DNA of 64,000 nt from the NCBI RefSeq assembly GCF_014635845.1, contig NZ_BMDP01000001.1, forward strand, positions 806,001 to 870,000, written 5' to 3'. Positions 54,543 to 63,266 of this stretch are shown here, piece after piece; position 1 is the first letter of the stretch, and each line of letters begins with the position of its first letter. This stretch comes from Oxalicibacterium solurbis (GTDB lineage: Bacteria > Pseudomonadota > Gammaproteobacteria > Burkholderiales > Burkholderiaceae_D). The translations under genes were made by a program, and so were the position numbers. The notes below the pieces were generated by a model, which saw only the letters and a list, made by a program, of their open reading frames with translations, made no database searches and was not told where the DNA came from.

Positions 54543-56579
54543 TCATTCTGAAGCGGGATGATCGGCTGGCGCAGTTTCTGCCGCGGGTTCTGCAGGCACC
54601 GGCTCGGCATCGCCTTCCTGCAAATCCTCGGACATATCCTCTTCGTCCAGCGCCGGTTCGGCGCCGGCATTCTGCGTGACGTCGAGCAGACGCGCTTCGA
54701 CCGTCAGATCGACCTCATCCCAGCGCAGCAGATCGAGCCGCACCTGCGCGCCACGCGCAACCTGTGGCATGCCCGGCAACTTGATGACGAGCGGAATATC
54801 GGCCAGTCGCACGATCTCGTCCTTCAGCACGGTCGCCTCGACCCTCATCGCTTCCGCATCCCCTTTTTCCTGCGCCAGCCAGCGCAGGCACCAGTAGCGC
54901 TCCATATCGGACTGGAAGGAAGCGTAGGCGCCATAGGCGGCGTCGAAGGCGGAAACGATCGCGAACAGATCGGCATCGCGCGGCTTGAACGGCGCGGCCA
55001 GCGGCGCCGTCACGCCATGCTCGACGCAGGCCAGGATCTGCCATTGATTGACGAGATCGGTATAGCGACGCAGCGGTGACGTGCCCCATACATATTGATC
55101 GACGCCCAATCCCTGATGCGGCGCGGCGTGCGTCAGCATGCGTACCTGCATCTTCGCCGCCCAGCCGTTGCCGGATGCGCCCTGTGCGCGATAGATGCCC
55201 GGCACGCCGTGATCGTGCAGCAGCTTGCCCCAGCTGCTGTTGGCGAAGATCGCCAGTTCGGCGACGATCTTGTCGAGCGGTGCGCCACGCTTGCGGCGCA
55301 GGATGGTGACGACGTCGTCTTCCACATAGAAATTGAAATCGACGCGGTTGGTTTGCTCGGGTCGCAGGCCGAAGGCTTCGCGCTTGGCCATGCGGCCCTT
55401 TTCCAGCATCTGCACCCATTGCCACAGCAGGGCGATGTCTTCCTTGTGCGGATATTCTCCTGCGTTGGTGGCCAGGTTTTCTTCCGTCACCAGCATATCG
55501 AGATCGTTGTGCCGCAAGTTAGCCGCGATCGGCACGCGTTCGGCGCGCGTTTCGGTGGAGACGACCGACCAGTCACTCGTATCCAGCGTCGCGTACAGCG
55601 AAACCGCCGGCCGTGCGTCACCTTCGGCCAGCGTGAATACGTCAACTAATTCGTCCGGCAGCATCGTGATCTTGTCGCCCGGCATATAGACGGTAGACAT
55701 GCGCTGGCGCGCGATCGCATCCAGCGCATCGTCGCGCTTGATGCCCAGTGCCGGTGCCGCGATGTGGATGCCGATGCGTACCTTGCCGTCCGGCAGGCGC
55801 GTGACCGACATCGCATCGTCGATCTCGGTGGTCGTCACGTCATCGATCGAGAACGCCTGCACGTCGGCCACCGGCAGTTCCGGCAGTGCGGGCAATTGCA
55901 CGTTCGGAAAACCGATGCCTTTCGGGAAGGATTCGAACAGGAATTTCGAAAAGTGCAGTTCCTTGGCGGAAGAAATTCCACCGACGGCCAGCATCAGCCG
56001 TTGCGGCGCGATCTGCATCTCGCTGCAGGCTGCATCCAGCGCCTTGTATTCGATACTGTTTTTGTCCGGCTTGAACAGCAGCTGCTGCACCAGCGGACGC
56101 ATCGCATCGGGCAGGCGATGCGCCTTCAGTTCCTCGACGTACTGCGCCTGCACCAGCGCCTGCTGGCGCTTCTTCTCCATGCCGGCCAGCGCGGCCTTCA
56201 GCGATTCTTCCGGCGCAGCCTTGTAGCGGCCCTTGCCCTTGCGGTAGAAATACATCGGCGCCGAATGCAGCTTCAGCACCAGGCCGGCAGCCTCATGCGG
56301 CTTGGGTTCGTGGCCAAAGTATTCGTTGCCCAGATCGGCAAAACCGAATTCATCCTGCCCTGCCACTTCCCACAGGAAATTGGCATCGATGTCGTCGGCA
56401 ATCGCCTGCGCTTCCGCCATGAAGCCAACCGGCTCGGGTGCGCTGAACTGCAGCAGCACGTCGCGCGCACGCACCTTGGTCCGTTTGCCCGACGGCAGTT
56501 CGACTTGATACGCCTCGCCCTGCTGCGACATCGCCACACCGGCCTTGAATTCGCCGGATTCGTCAAAAAAGAGATTCAT
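54543..56579 (-). CDS. RNase II family exoribonuclease (RNB domain)
   Basis: A 678-residue 3'-to-5' exoribonuclease-like protein. The RNB domain (about 245-560) carries the acidic motif FSIDDVTTTEIDDAMSV: Asp, then Glu at the position of the second Asp of E. coli RNase II (Asp207), then the conserved Asp-Asp pair. TSPLRRYTDLVNQ is the other RNB hallmark. There is an N-terminal region without a clear cold-shock pair and a Glu/Ala/Pro-rich C-terminal tail after about 640. Whether it is RNase II- or RNase R-like cannot be fixed by eye. It follows ubiC by 108 bp. Confidence 0.9.
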   Translation of the reverse strand: MNLFFDESGEFKAGVAMSQQGEAYQVELPSGKRTKVRARDVLLQFSAPEPVGFMAEAQAIADDIDANFLWEVAGQDEFGFADLGNEYFGHEPKPHEAAGLVLKLHSAPMYFYRKGKGRYKAAPEESLKAALAGMEKKRQQALVQAQYVEELKAHRLPDAMRPLVQQLLFKPDKNSIEYKALDAACSEMQIAPQRLMLAVGGISSAKELHFSKFLFESFPKGIGFPNVQLPALPELPVADVQAFSIDDVTTTEIDDAMSVTRLPDGKVRIGIHIAAPALGIKRDDALDAIARQRMSTVYMPGDKITMLPDELVDVFTLAEGDARPAVSLYATLDTSDWSVVSTETRAERVPIAANLRHNDLDMLVTEENLATNAGEYPHKEDIALLWQWVQMLEKGRMAKREAFGLRPEQTNRVDFNFYVEDDVVTILRRKRGAPLDKIVAELAIFANSSWGKLLHDHGVPGIYRAQGASGNGWAAKMQVRMLTHAAPHQGLGVDQYVWGTSPLRRYTDLVNQWQILACVEHGVTAPLAAPFKPRDADLFAIVSAFDAAYGAYASFQSDMERYWCLRWLAQEKGDAEAMRVEATVLKDEIVRLADIPLVIKLPGMPQVARGAQVRLDLLRWDEVDLTVEARLLDVTQNAGAEPALDEEDMSEDLQEGDAEPVPAEPAAETAPADHPASE

Positions 56580-56687
56580 GCTGCCTTGTCTTGGTCGTCC
56601 GACGATGCCTTGTCCTGTATTGGCCTTGCATCGTGCGGTATGCGCTTGTGCGCGTTGTTCATCAATCGGTTTGTCAGCCGCTGCCGT

Positions 56688-57275
56688 TCAGATCGTCTCT
56701 ATCCCCGGCAGGAACACTTCCGTCACCAGAAGCAAACCCTTGTGTCGTCGATACAGGCACCGCCGTGCGAACAGCGGGCCGTTCAATTCTTTTTGCAATT
56801 CGCCCCACAACGCAGCCGCCGCGCGCAATATCAACGGATGTCGCGATCCGAGCCGCGCGTATTCCAGCCGGCCGCGCCACACGCGCGGATCGCCGAACAG
56901 CGTCGTACCTAGCGAACGCGAACCGAGGCTGCCGAAGAATGGCCAGTCGGTTGTCGTCGCCGTCAACGGCACGATCGTGTGGCCGAACACCATCGGTCGT
57001 TCATCACAGCGCAGGAATACGTCACGCTCCTGCGCCATCATGCGACGCGACAGACCGATCTCGCCGTACTCGTCGGCCAGCGGCATCGCCGGACGCTGCG
57101 CCAGCGGCTGCACGCAGAAATGATCGCAGCGCTCCTTCAATTTCAACGTCAGCGAACGCTGGTCGGTCAGCCAGTGGCGCATCGCCTGCGGCGCATCGAC
57201 ATGATTGACGTGCGGAAACCAGCGCGCCGCCGCCAATCCGCACATCGAGAATTCCTTGCTCTCTTTACCGCTCAT
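56688..57275 (-). CDS. ubiC: Chorismate-pyruvate lyase
   Basis: Converts chorismate to 4-hydroxybenzoate, the first step of ubiquinone synthesis. 195 residues. The family pattern includes HWLTDQRSLTLKLKERCDHF, EYGEIGLSRRMMAQERDVFL with the binding Arg, and the C-terminal segment with GPLFARRCLYRRHKGLLLVT and TEVFLP. It lies near aroE and aroQ in this window, which supply chorismate through the shikimate pathway. It is 11 bp after the YqiA gene. Confidence 0.88.
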   Translation of the reverse strand: MSGKESKEFSMCGLAAARWFPHVNHVDAPQAMRHWLTDQRSLTLKLKERCDHFCVQPLAQRPAMPLADEYGEIGLSRRMMAQERDVFLRCDERPMVFGHTIVPLTATTTDWPFFGSLGSRSLGTTLFGDPRVWRGRLEYARLGSRHPLILRAAAALWGELQKELNGPLFARRCLYRRHKGLLLVTEVFLPGIETI

Positions 57276-57286
57276 TCACTACTCGT

Positions 57287-57877
57287 TCATATCTCTACCG
57301 ACTTGCCGGCATCCACGCCGCAGAAAGCCAGCACTTCGTCTGCGTAATCCGCAAAATCCGACAAACCGTGATCGCTGCCGTCGATCACCTTTTGCTGTGC
57401 GCCAGCGAACTGGTCCACCATTTCGCGCCAGTCCAGCAATTCGTCTCCGGTCGCCGCGATCAGGAAATACCGCTCCGGCCGCGTGATGCGTTCGACCGCC
57501 AGCGCCTGCAATTCATCGATGTATTCGGCCTTGAACTCGAACGGCTCGTTCGAATGGTATTGCGTCTTCACGCCGACCTGGCTCGCCAGATCGCGCGCTG
57601 CGTGCACGGCGGGATTCAACATTACGGCACGGCAGCCGAGTTGTTCCGCCATCCACGTCGCGTAATAACCGCCGAGCGACGAACCGATCAGCGTCAGCGC
57701 CGACGGATCGATGCGGCGTGCGATGTCCGTCGCTAGTTCCACCGCCTCGCGCGGCGAAGCCGGCAGTTGCGGACAAACGTATTCGTCGCCGCGTCCCGAC
57801 TGTTGCATGCGCTCGGCCAGCAAACCGGTCTTGAACGACAGCGGTGACGAACGGAAACCGTGCAGATACAGAATCAT
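57287..57877 (-). CDS. YqiA-type esterase
   Basis: A 196-residue small alpha/beta-hydrolase of the YqiA/YcfP group. ILYLHGFRSSPLSFK is the oxyanion region, LTLIGSSLGGYYATWM holds the nucleophile Ser, the acid is in LIAATGDELLDWREM and the His in GSDHGLSDF. The substrate is unknown. It overlaps the end of mpl by four bases, so the two are coupled. Confidence 0.9.
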   Translation of the reverse strand: MILYLHGFRSSPLSFKTGLLAERMQQSGRGDEYVCPQLPASPREAVELATDIARRIDPSALTLIGSSLGGYYATWMAEQLGCRAVMLNPAVHAARDLASQVGVKTQYHSNEPFEFKAEYIDELQALAVERITRPERYFLIAATGDELLDWREMVDQFAGAQQKVIDGSDHGLSDFADYADEVLAFCGVDAGKSVEI

Positions 57878-59250
57878 TTCGCCAGCGCGTCCAGGATTTT
57901 CTGATGCACACCACCGAAACCGCCGTTGCTCATCACCAGAATGTGGTCGCCGGGACGTGCGGCAGCGGCGATCGCCGCCACTAACCTGCCCAGATCGTCA
58001 TAAGCACTTGCCTTGTCGCCCAGCGGCGCCAACGCTTCGCCCAAATTCCAGCCGAGCGCATCCTTGCCGTTCGGCGCGCCGTAGCCGAATACCAGATCGG
58101 CCTGCTGAAGGCTGTCCGGCAACGCTTCCTTCATCGTGCCCAGCTTCATCGTGTTCGAACGCGGCTCCAGCACTGCAAGAATGCGCGCGTCGCCGACCTT
58201 GTTGCGCAAACCTTCCACCGTGGTCGCAATCGCCGTCGGATGATGCGCGAAATCGTCGATCACCGCGATGTCGTTGACGACGCCGCGCAATTCCATGCGG
58301 CGCTTGACGTTGATGAAACGGCCCAGCGATTCGATCGCCTGCGCCGGCGGCACGCCGACGTGGCGCGCGGCGGCGATCGCAGCGAGCGCGTTCATGCGGT
58401 TGTGCTCGCCGCTCAGCGACCATTGCACCGATCCCTGCACGTCGCCATAGAACAGCACATCGAAACTGCCGTCGCTGCGCGTACGCAACGACCAGCCGCG
58501 CTCGTCATTGACGCCGAACCATTCCTGCTCGCTCCAGCAACCGCGCTGGATCACATGCTGCAACGACGCCTCGCGCGCATTGGCAACGACGCGCCCGACA
58601 CCTGGCACCGTGCGCACCAGATGATGGAACTGCGTCTCGATCGCCGCCAGATCCGGAAAGATGTCGGCGTGGTCGTATTCGAGATTGTTCAGGATCGCCG
58701 TTTTCGCGTGGTAATGCACGAACTTGCTGCGCTTGTCGAAGAAAGCCGTGTCGTATTCGTCGGCTTCGATGACGAAGAACGGCGATTCCTTGCCGTTGCC
58801 CGACAGTCGCGCCGAAATGCCGAAATTCATCGGTACGCCGCCGATCAGGAAGCCCGGGTTGTAGCCGGCGTCTTCCAGTATCCATGCCAGCATCGACGAG
58901 GTGGTCGTCTTGCCGTGCGTGCCGGCCACCGCCAGCACCCAGCGATTACGCAGGATATGTTCGCCCATCCATTGCGGGCCGGACGTATACGGCAGGCCGC
59001 GATTGAGGATTTCCTCCATCAGAGGATTGCCGCGCGAGACGACGTTGCCGATCACGTACAGGTCGGGATTCAAGGCAATCTGTTCGGGGCCAAAGCCTTC
59101 GATCAGTTGAATGCCTTGCGCTTCGAGCTGCGTGCTCATCGGCGGATAGACGTTGGCATCGCAACCGGTCACGGTGTGGCCGGCAGCTTTCGCCAGCACG
59201 GCCAGTCCGCCCATGAAGGTGCCGCAGACGCCGAGGATATGGATGTGCAT
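57874..59250 (-). CDS. mpl: UDP-N-acetylmuramate:L-alanyl-gamma-D-glutamyl-meso-diaminopimelate ligase
   Basis: Mur-ligase family enzyme that recycles the murein tripeptide by joining it to UDP-MurNAc. 458 residues. The N-terminal UDP-binding motif HILGVCGTFMGGLAVLAKAA, the ATP P-loop VAGTHGKTTTSSML, EADEYDTAFFDKRSKFVHY and the HHPTAIATTVEGLR segment are clear. Its start is at 59250, divergent from a gene at 59324. Shared transcription with yqiA, ubiC and perhaps the RNase gene is likely. Confidence 0.95.
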   Translation of the reverse strand: MHIHILGVCGTFMGGLAVLAKAAGHTVTGCDANVYPPMSTQLEAQGIQLIEGFGPEQIALNPDLYVIGNVVSRGNPLMEEILNRGLPYTSGPQWMGEHILRNRWVLAVAGTHGKTTTSSMLAWILEDAGYNPGFLIGGVPMNFGISARLSGNGKESPFFVIEADEYDTAFFDKRSKFVHYHAKTAILNNLEYDHADIFPDLAAIETQFHHLVRTVPGVGRVVANAREASLQHVIQRGCWSEQEWFGVNDERGWSLRTRSDGSFDVLFYGDVQGSVQWSLSGEHNRMNALAAIAAARHVGVPPAQAIESLGRFINVKRRMELRGVVNDIAVIDDFAHHPTAIATTVEGLRNKVGDARILAVLEPRSNTMKLGTMKEALPDSLQQADLVFGYGAPNGKDALGWNLGEALAPLGDKASAYDDLGRLVAAIAAAARPGDHILVMSNGGFGGVHQKILDALAK

Positions 59251-59323
59251 TGTAGAATTTCGGTTTGCAATGTCGGAATTTTACCCGACCGCGCCCGATT
59301 GACGGCGGAGTATCATTCGCGCC

Positions 59324-59932
59324 ATGCCTTCCTTCTTCTCTTCCGACACCGAACAACTGCGCGCCGAAATTGCCGCGGCCGCCGCGCGCATGATCGCCGA
59401 GGACGGCGTCGATTACGCCACCGCCAAACGCAAGGCGGCCAAACAGATTCTCGGCAACAATCGCGCACGCGGCGACATCATGCCGGACAACCAGCAGGTC
59501 GAGGACGAAGTCCGCATCTACAACGAACTGTTCTTCGGCGATACGCAACCGGCACGCCTGCTGCATCTGCGCCAGCTGGCGCTGCGCGCGATGGAAGAGC
59601 TGGAGCCGTTCCAGCCGTATCTGACCGGTGCCGTCCTGAACGGCACAGCCGGCGATCACTCCGACATCTATTTACAACTGTTTACCGAAAGCGCGAAGGA
59701 CGTCGAAATCTACCTGCTGAACAAAGGCATCGATTTCGAGGTATCGGAAAGCGCACATTTCGACGGCCGCAGCGATGCGGTCGAAACGTTGAGTTTTGTC
59801 TGGCAGAATGAAGGCATCCATCTGGCACTCTACGATCCGGCAGATTTGCGCAGCAACCGGAAAGGGCCGGACGGAAGACGGGAGCGCGCACCGCTGCCGG
59901 CCGTGCGTGCATTGCTGGAAACCGCCACCTAA
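59324..59932 (+). CDS. Conserved hypothetical protein with nucleotidyltransferase-like motif
   Basis: A 202-residue soluble protein, not confidently recognised. The first 60 residues are helical and charged (LRAEIAAAAARMIAEDGVDY, TAKRKAAKQIL). In the middle, LTGAVLNGTAGDHSDIYLQL resembles the GS-x-DxD pattern of the polymerase beta nucleotidyltransferases, but the second Asp is a Tyr, so catalysis is doubtful. It lies 12 bp before the TlpA-like gene in the same direction and is divergent from mpl. In other beta-proteobacteria this gene often neighbours mpl. Confidence 0.8.
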   Translation: MPSFFSSDTEQLRAEIAAAAARMIAEDGVDYATAKRKAAKQILGNNRARGDIMPDNQQVEDEVRIYNELFFGDTQPARLLHLRQLALRAMEELEPFQPYLTGAVLNGTAGDHSDIYLQLFTESAKDVEIYLLNKGIDFEVSESAHFDGRSDAVETLSFVWQNEGIHLALYDPADLRSNRKGPDGRRERAPLPAVRALLETAT

Positions 59933-59944
59933 CCTCCTTATTCA

Positions 59945-60487
59945 ATGAAACGACCGCTACTTTTTGGTTGCATCGCGCTGGTCTTCGCCGGCATCGGCAT
60001 CTGGTTCGGCGTTCGTCATCACACACCCGCCGCGCCCGAATCGCCGGCCGTTGCTGCGTTGTTTTCCCAACAATTTGAAGATGTCGACGGCAAGGTGCAA
60101 ACGCTGTCCGGTTTCCACGGCAAGACACTCGTCGTCAATTTCTGGGCAACGTGGTGCGCGCCCTGCGTCGAAGAAATGCCGGAATTGACAGCATTGCAAC
60201 AGGAAGTCGCTTCCCGCAACATCCAGATCGTCGGCATCGGCATCGATTCGCCGAGCAATATCCGGGAGTTCGCTGCCAAGTACAAGATCGCTTACCCGCT
60301 TTTCATGGCCGGCATGACGGGCACCGACCTCTCGCGCAACTTGGGGAATCAGACCGGCGGCCTGCCCTTTACCGTCATCATCGACCCCGAAGGCACGGTT
60401 CGAAAAACCTATCTGGGCAGATTGAAAATGGAACAATTGCGTACGGATCTCGATCTGCCTCCAGCCGCCGCCGGAAATGCCGGATAA
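59945..60487 (+). CDS. TlpA/ResA-like membrane-anchored thioredoxin
   Basis: A 180-residue thioredoxin-fold protein. An N-terminal signal anchor (about 5-24, [19 protein letters not shown]) places the domain in the periplasm. The redox site is [15 protein letters not shown], and the cis-Pro is in [10 protein letters not shown]. It likely reduces disulfides in cytochrome c maturation or related proteins; the partner is unknown. Shares direction with the gene at 59324, 12 bp upstream. Confidence 0.9.
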   Translation: MKRPLLFGCIALVFAGIGIWFGVRHHTPAAPESPAVAALFSQQFEDVDGKVQTLSGFHGKTLVVNFWATWCAPCVEEMPELTALQQEVASRNIQIVGIGIDSPSNIREFAAKYKIAYPLFMAGMTGTDLSRNLGNQTGGLPFTVIIDPEGTVRKTYLGRLKMEQLRTDLDLPPAAAGNAG

Positions 60488-60582
60488 AAAATCAGCAATG
60501 GATCGGCAATGGATTTTTCTTGCCAATCCGCGCCATTCAGCGGCAAAATGCCGCGATCATCGGCAAACGGAGTTTTATCTCC

Positions 60583-61020
60583 ATGGCAAGAAACCTTCTT
60601 CTGTTGAACGGCCCGAACCTGAACCTGCTCGGCACGCGCGAGCCGGATGTGTACGGAACCACAACTCTTGCCGATATCGAACGCGCTGCCGTCGAGCAGG
60701 CCAGCCAAGCCGGCGCCCGCCTGGCCGCGTTCCAGAGCAATCATGAGGGTGCATTGATCGATCGCATCCAGGCAGCCAGGAAGGAAGGCGTCGATGCCAT
60801 CGTGATCAATCCGGGGGGCCTGACGCATACCAGCGTATCGTTGCGGGATGCACTAGCCTCCGTCGATATTCCGTTCATCGAGGTTCATATTTCGAATATT
60901 CACCAGCGCGAAACCTTCCGCCATCATTCGTACCTGTCCGCCATTGCTGTCGGCGTCGTTTGCGGGCTGGGAACCGAGGGATACGCAGCAGCCATTGCCT
61001 TCGCACTCAAAAAGCTTTAA
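60583..61020 (+). CDS. aroQ: Type II 3-dehydroquinate dehydratase
   Basis: Dehydrates 3-dehydroquinate to 3-dehydroshikimate in the shikimate pathway. 145 residues. The signature [20 protein letters not shown] (with the catalytic Tyr in VYG), [30 protein letters not shown] and the active-site HISNIHQRE are complete. The ATG at 60583 starts [12 protein letters not shown]; the frame extends upstream inside the TlpA gene as a shadow. The next genes, accB and accC, follow in the common bacterial aroQ-accBC order. Confidence 0.97.
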   Translation: MARNLLLLNGPNLNLLGTREPDVYGTTTLADIERAAVEQASQAGARLAAFQSNHEGALIDRIQAARKEGVDAIVINPGGLTHTSVSLRDALASVDIPFIEVHISNIHQRETFRHHSYLSAIAVGVVCGLGTEGYAAAIAFALKKL

Positions 61021-61046
61021 TTTCTTCCATTTTGCGGCAAAAATCG

Positions 61047-61052
61047 TATAAT
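61047..61052 (+). promoter_or_regulatory. accB: Candidate -10 element upstream of accB
   Basis: TATAAT about 50 bp before the accB ATG. The -35 hexamer at the right distance is weak. Transcription from here would serve accB and accC. Confidence 0.45.
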
Positions 61053-61099
61053 TGCCGCCAATTCTCAATCTTAAAAATAAGACCTTCCAAGGAATTCAC

Positions 61100-61561
61100 A
61101 TGGATTTACGCAAACTCAAGACGCTGATCGACCTCGTTGCCGAATCGGATATCGCTGAACTGGAAGTTACCGAAGGCGAAAGCAAGGTACGCATCGTCAA
61201 ATCCGGCGCAGCGCCGCAAAACCAGGTGGTGATGATGCCGCAGGGTGCGCCGCAATATGCTGCCGCTCCCGCAGCAGCCCCGGTAGCCGCGGCTGCAGCA
61301 CCTGCCGCAGCCGCTCCGGAAATCCAGGGCCATGTCGTCAAATCGCCGATGGTTGGCACCTTCTATCGTTCGTCCGCTCCGGGCGCACCGGCCTTCGTGG
61401 AAGTCGGCGCCAGCGTCAAGGAAGGCGATACGCTGTGCATCATCGAAGCGATGAAACTGCTTAACGAAATCGACGCAGACGCAGCCGGCGTCATCAAGGA
61501 AATCCTGGTCGAGAACGGTCAGCCTGTCGAATTCGGCCAGCCGCTGTTCATCATCGGCTGA
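61100..61561 (+). CDS. accB: Biotin carboxyl carrier protein of acetyl-CoA carboxylase
   Basis: Carrier subunit that moves biotin-bound CO2 between AccC and AccAD in fatty acid synthesis. 153 residues: an N-terminal helix region ([20 protein letters not shown]), an Ala/Pro-rich linker, and the biotinyl domain with EAMKLLNEI (biotin Lys) and the conserved thumb region. The ATG at 61100 has AAGGA upstream. The last codons IIG-TGA are the first unit of a 12-bp tandem repeat that continues past the stop. Confidence 0.97.
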   Translation: MDLRKLKTLIDLVAESDIAELEVTEGESKVRIVKSGAAPQNQVVMMPQGAPQYAAAPAAAPVAAAAAPAAAAPEIQGHVVKSPMVGTFYRSSAPGAPAFVEVGASVKEGDTLCIIEAMKLLNEIDADAAGVIKEILVENGQPVEFGQPLFIIG

Positions 61562-61585
61562 TTCATCGGCTGAGCCATCGGCTGA
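61550..61585 (+). repeat. Three 12-bp tandem repeats with in-frame stops at the end of accB
   Basis: ATCATCGGCTGA, TTCATCGGCTGA and GCCATCGGCTGA lie head to tail. In the accB frame each unit reads xIG-stop, so the accB end is present three times and the gene is followed by two more in-frame TGA codons. A local slippage duplication is the simplest origin. Confidence 0.9.
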
Positions 61586-61666
61586 AAAGCGGGGTTGCGC
61601 CGGCCACATGCCGGCCCTCCTGCCACCAGGCCGGTTTCTTCCCTTACGACGAGCCCCGTTTTCACT

Positions 61667-61789
61667 ATGTTTGAAAAAATCCTCATTGCCAATCGCGGCG
61701 ACCAACCGCACAGCGGCGCGGCGGCGCAGCCACATTGCGTAGCTACCGCAGGCAGCAGCAATTTCGCCGCGGAGACCACTCATGTTTGA
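61667..61789 (+). pseudogene. Ghost copy of the accC start, 40-codon frame running into accC
   Basis: The first 12 codons ([12 protein letters not shown]) repeat the accC N terminus, 31 of 36 bases the same as at 61782, and four of the five changes are synonymous. After that the frame reads unrelated sequence (QPHSGAAAQ and on) and stops at 61787-61789, eight bases inside accC. It may be a decayed partial duplication, or a leader peptide that couples translation to accC. No strong Shine-Dalgarno sequence precedes its ATG. Confidence 0.6.
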
Positions 61790-63134
61790 AAAAATCCTGA
61801 TCGCCAACCGCGGTGAGATTGCGCTCCGTATCCAGCGCGCCTGCCGCGAAATGGGCATCAAAACCGTCGTCGTCCACTCCGAAGCGGACCGCGATGCCAA
61901 GTACGTCAAGCTGGCCGACGAATCGGTCTGTATCGGACCGGCGCCTTCGTCGCTGAGCTATCTGAACATGCCGGCCATCATCAGTGCGGCCGAAGTCACC
62001 GATGCGGAAGCAATCCACCCGGGCTACGGCTTCCTGTCCGAGAATGCCGATTTCGCCGAACGCGTCGAACAGTCCGGCTTCGTCTTCATCGGCCCGCGTC
62101 CGGAATCGATCCGCATGATGGGCGACAAGGTTTCGGCCAAGCAGGCGATGATCAAGGCCGGCGTACCTTGCGTGCCGGGTTCGGACGGTGCATTGCCGGA
62201 CGATCCCAAGGAAATCGTGCAGATTGCCCGCAAAATCGGCTATCCGGTCATCATCAAGGCCGCCGGCGGTGGCGGCGGACGCGGCATGCGCGTCGTGCAC
62301 ACCGAAGCGCCGTTGCTGAACGCAGTCACGATGACCAAGACCGAAGCAGGTTCGGCCTTCGGCAATCCGGAAGTCTATATGGAGAAGTATCTGGAAAATC
62401 CGCGCCACGTGGAAATCCAGATTCTCGCCGACGAACACGGCAATGCCGTCTGGCTGGGTGAACGCGACTGCTCGATGCAGCGCCGCCACCAAAAGGTGCT
62501 GGAAGAAGCGCCGGCACCAGGCATTCCGCGCAAGACGATCGAACGCATCGGCGACCGTTGCGCCGAAGCCTGCCGCAAGATGGGCTACCGTGGTGCCGGC
62601 ACGTTCGAATTCCTGTACGAGAACGGCGAGTTCTACTTCATCGAGATGAACACGCGCGTCCAGGTCGAGCATCCGGTCACCGAAATGATTACCGGCATCG
62701 ACATCGTGCAGGAACAGATCCGCATCGCCTTCGGTGAAAAACTGCGCCTGCGCCAACGCGACGTGATCCTGAGCGGCCACGCGATCGAATGCCGCATCAA
62801 CGCGGAAGATCCATTCAAGTTCACGCCGTCGCCGGGCAAGATCAATGCGTGGCATGCGCCGGGCGGCCCGGGCATCCGCGTCGATTCGCACGCCTATGCC
62901 GGCTACTTCGTGCCGCCGCATTACGATTCGATGGTCGGCAAGGTCATCTCGTACGGTGCCACTCGTGAACAGGCAATCCGCCGCATGCAGATCGCGCTGT
63001 CGGAAATGGTCGTCGAAGGTATTTCGACCAATATTCCGCTGCACCGCGAACTGATGGTCGATGCCCGCTTCATCGAAGGCGGCACCAATATCCATTACCT
63101 GGAACAGAAACTGGCGGAAAAACCGGGCAACTGA
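61782..63134 (+). CDS. accC: Biotin carboxylase subunit of acetyl-CoA carboxylase
   Basis: ATP-dependent carboxylation of the AccB biotin, the first half of acetyl-CoA carboxylation. 450 residues, normal length. The N-terminal domain [23 protein letters not shown]-grasp loop [19 protein letters not shown], the catalytic [20 protein letters not shown] and the C-terminal region are intact. The ATG at 61782 has GGAG nine bases upstream. It follows accB after 220 bp that hold the tandem repeats and the ghost accC start. Confidence 0.98.
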   Translation: MFEKILIANRGEIALRIQRACREMGIKTVVVHSEADRDAKYVKLADESVCIGPAPSSLSYLNMPAIISAAEVTDAEAIHPGYGFLSENADFAERVEQSGFVFIGPRPESIRMMGDKVSAKQAMIKAGVPCVPGSDGALPDDPKEIVQIARKIGYPVIIKAAGGGGGRGMRVVHTEAPLLNAVTMTKTEAGSAFGNPEVYMEKYLENPRHVEIQILADEHGNAVWLGERDCSMQRRHQKVLEEAPAPGIPRKTIERIGDRCAEACRKMGYRGAGTFEFLYENGEFYFIEMNTRVQVEHPVTEMITGIDIVQEQIRIAFGEKLRLRQRDVILSGHAIECRINAEDPFKFTPSPGKINAWHAPGGPGIRVDSHAYAGYFVPPHYDSMVGKVISYGATREQAIRRMQIALSEMVVEGISTNIPLHRELMVDARFIEGGTNIHYLEQKLAEKPGN

Positions 63135-63266
63135 TTTTCTTCCGTTTCACCCATCCCGATGCCGTCACCGCAGCAAGCCTGCCGTGACGGCATTATCATC
63201 TCTTCCGTGCACCACACAAATCGGCGATACTTGCCGGGCTGCGCAGTCTAACCAACCGAGGAATGC

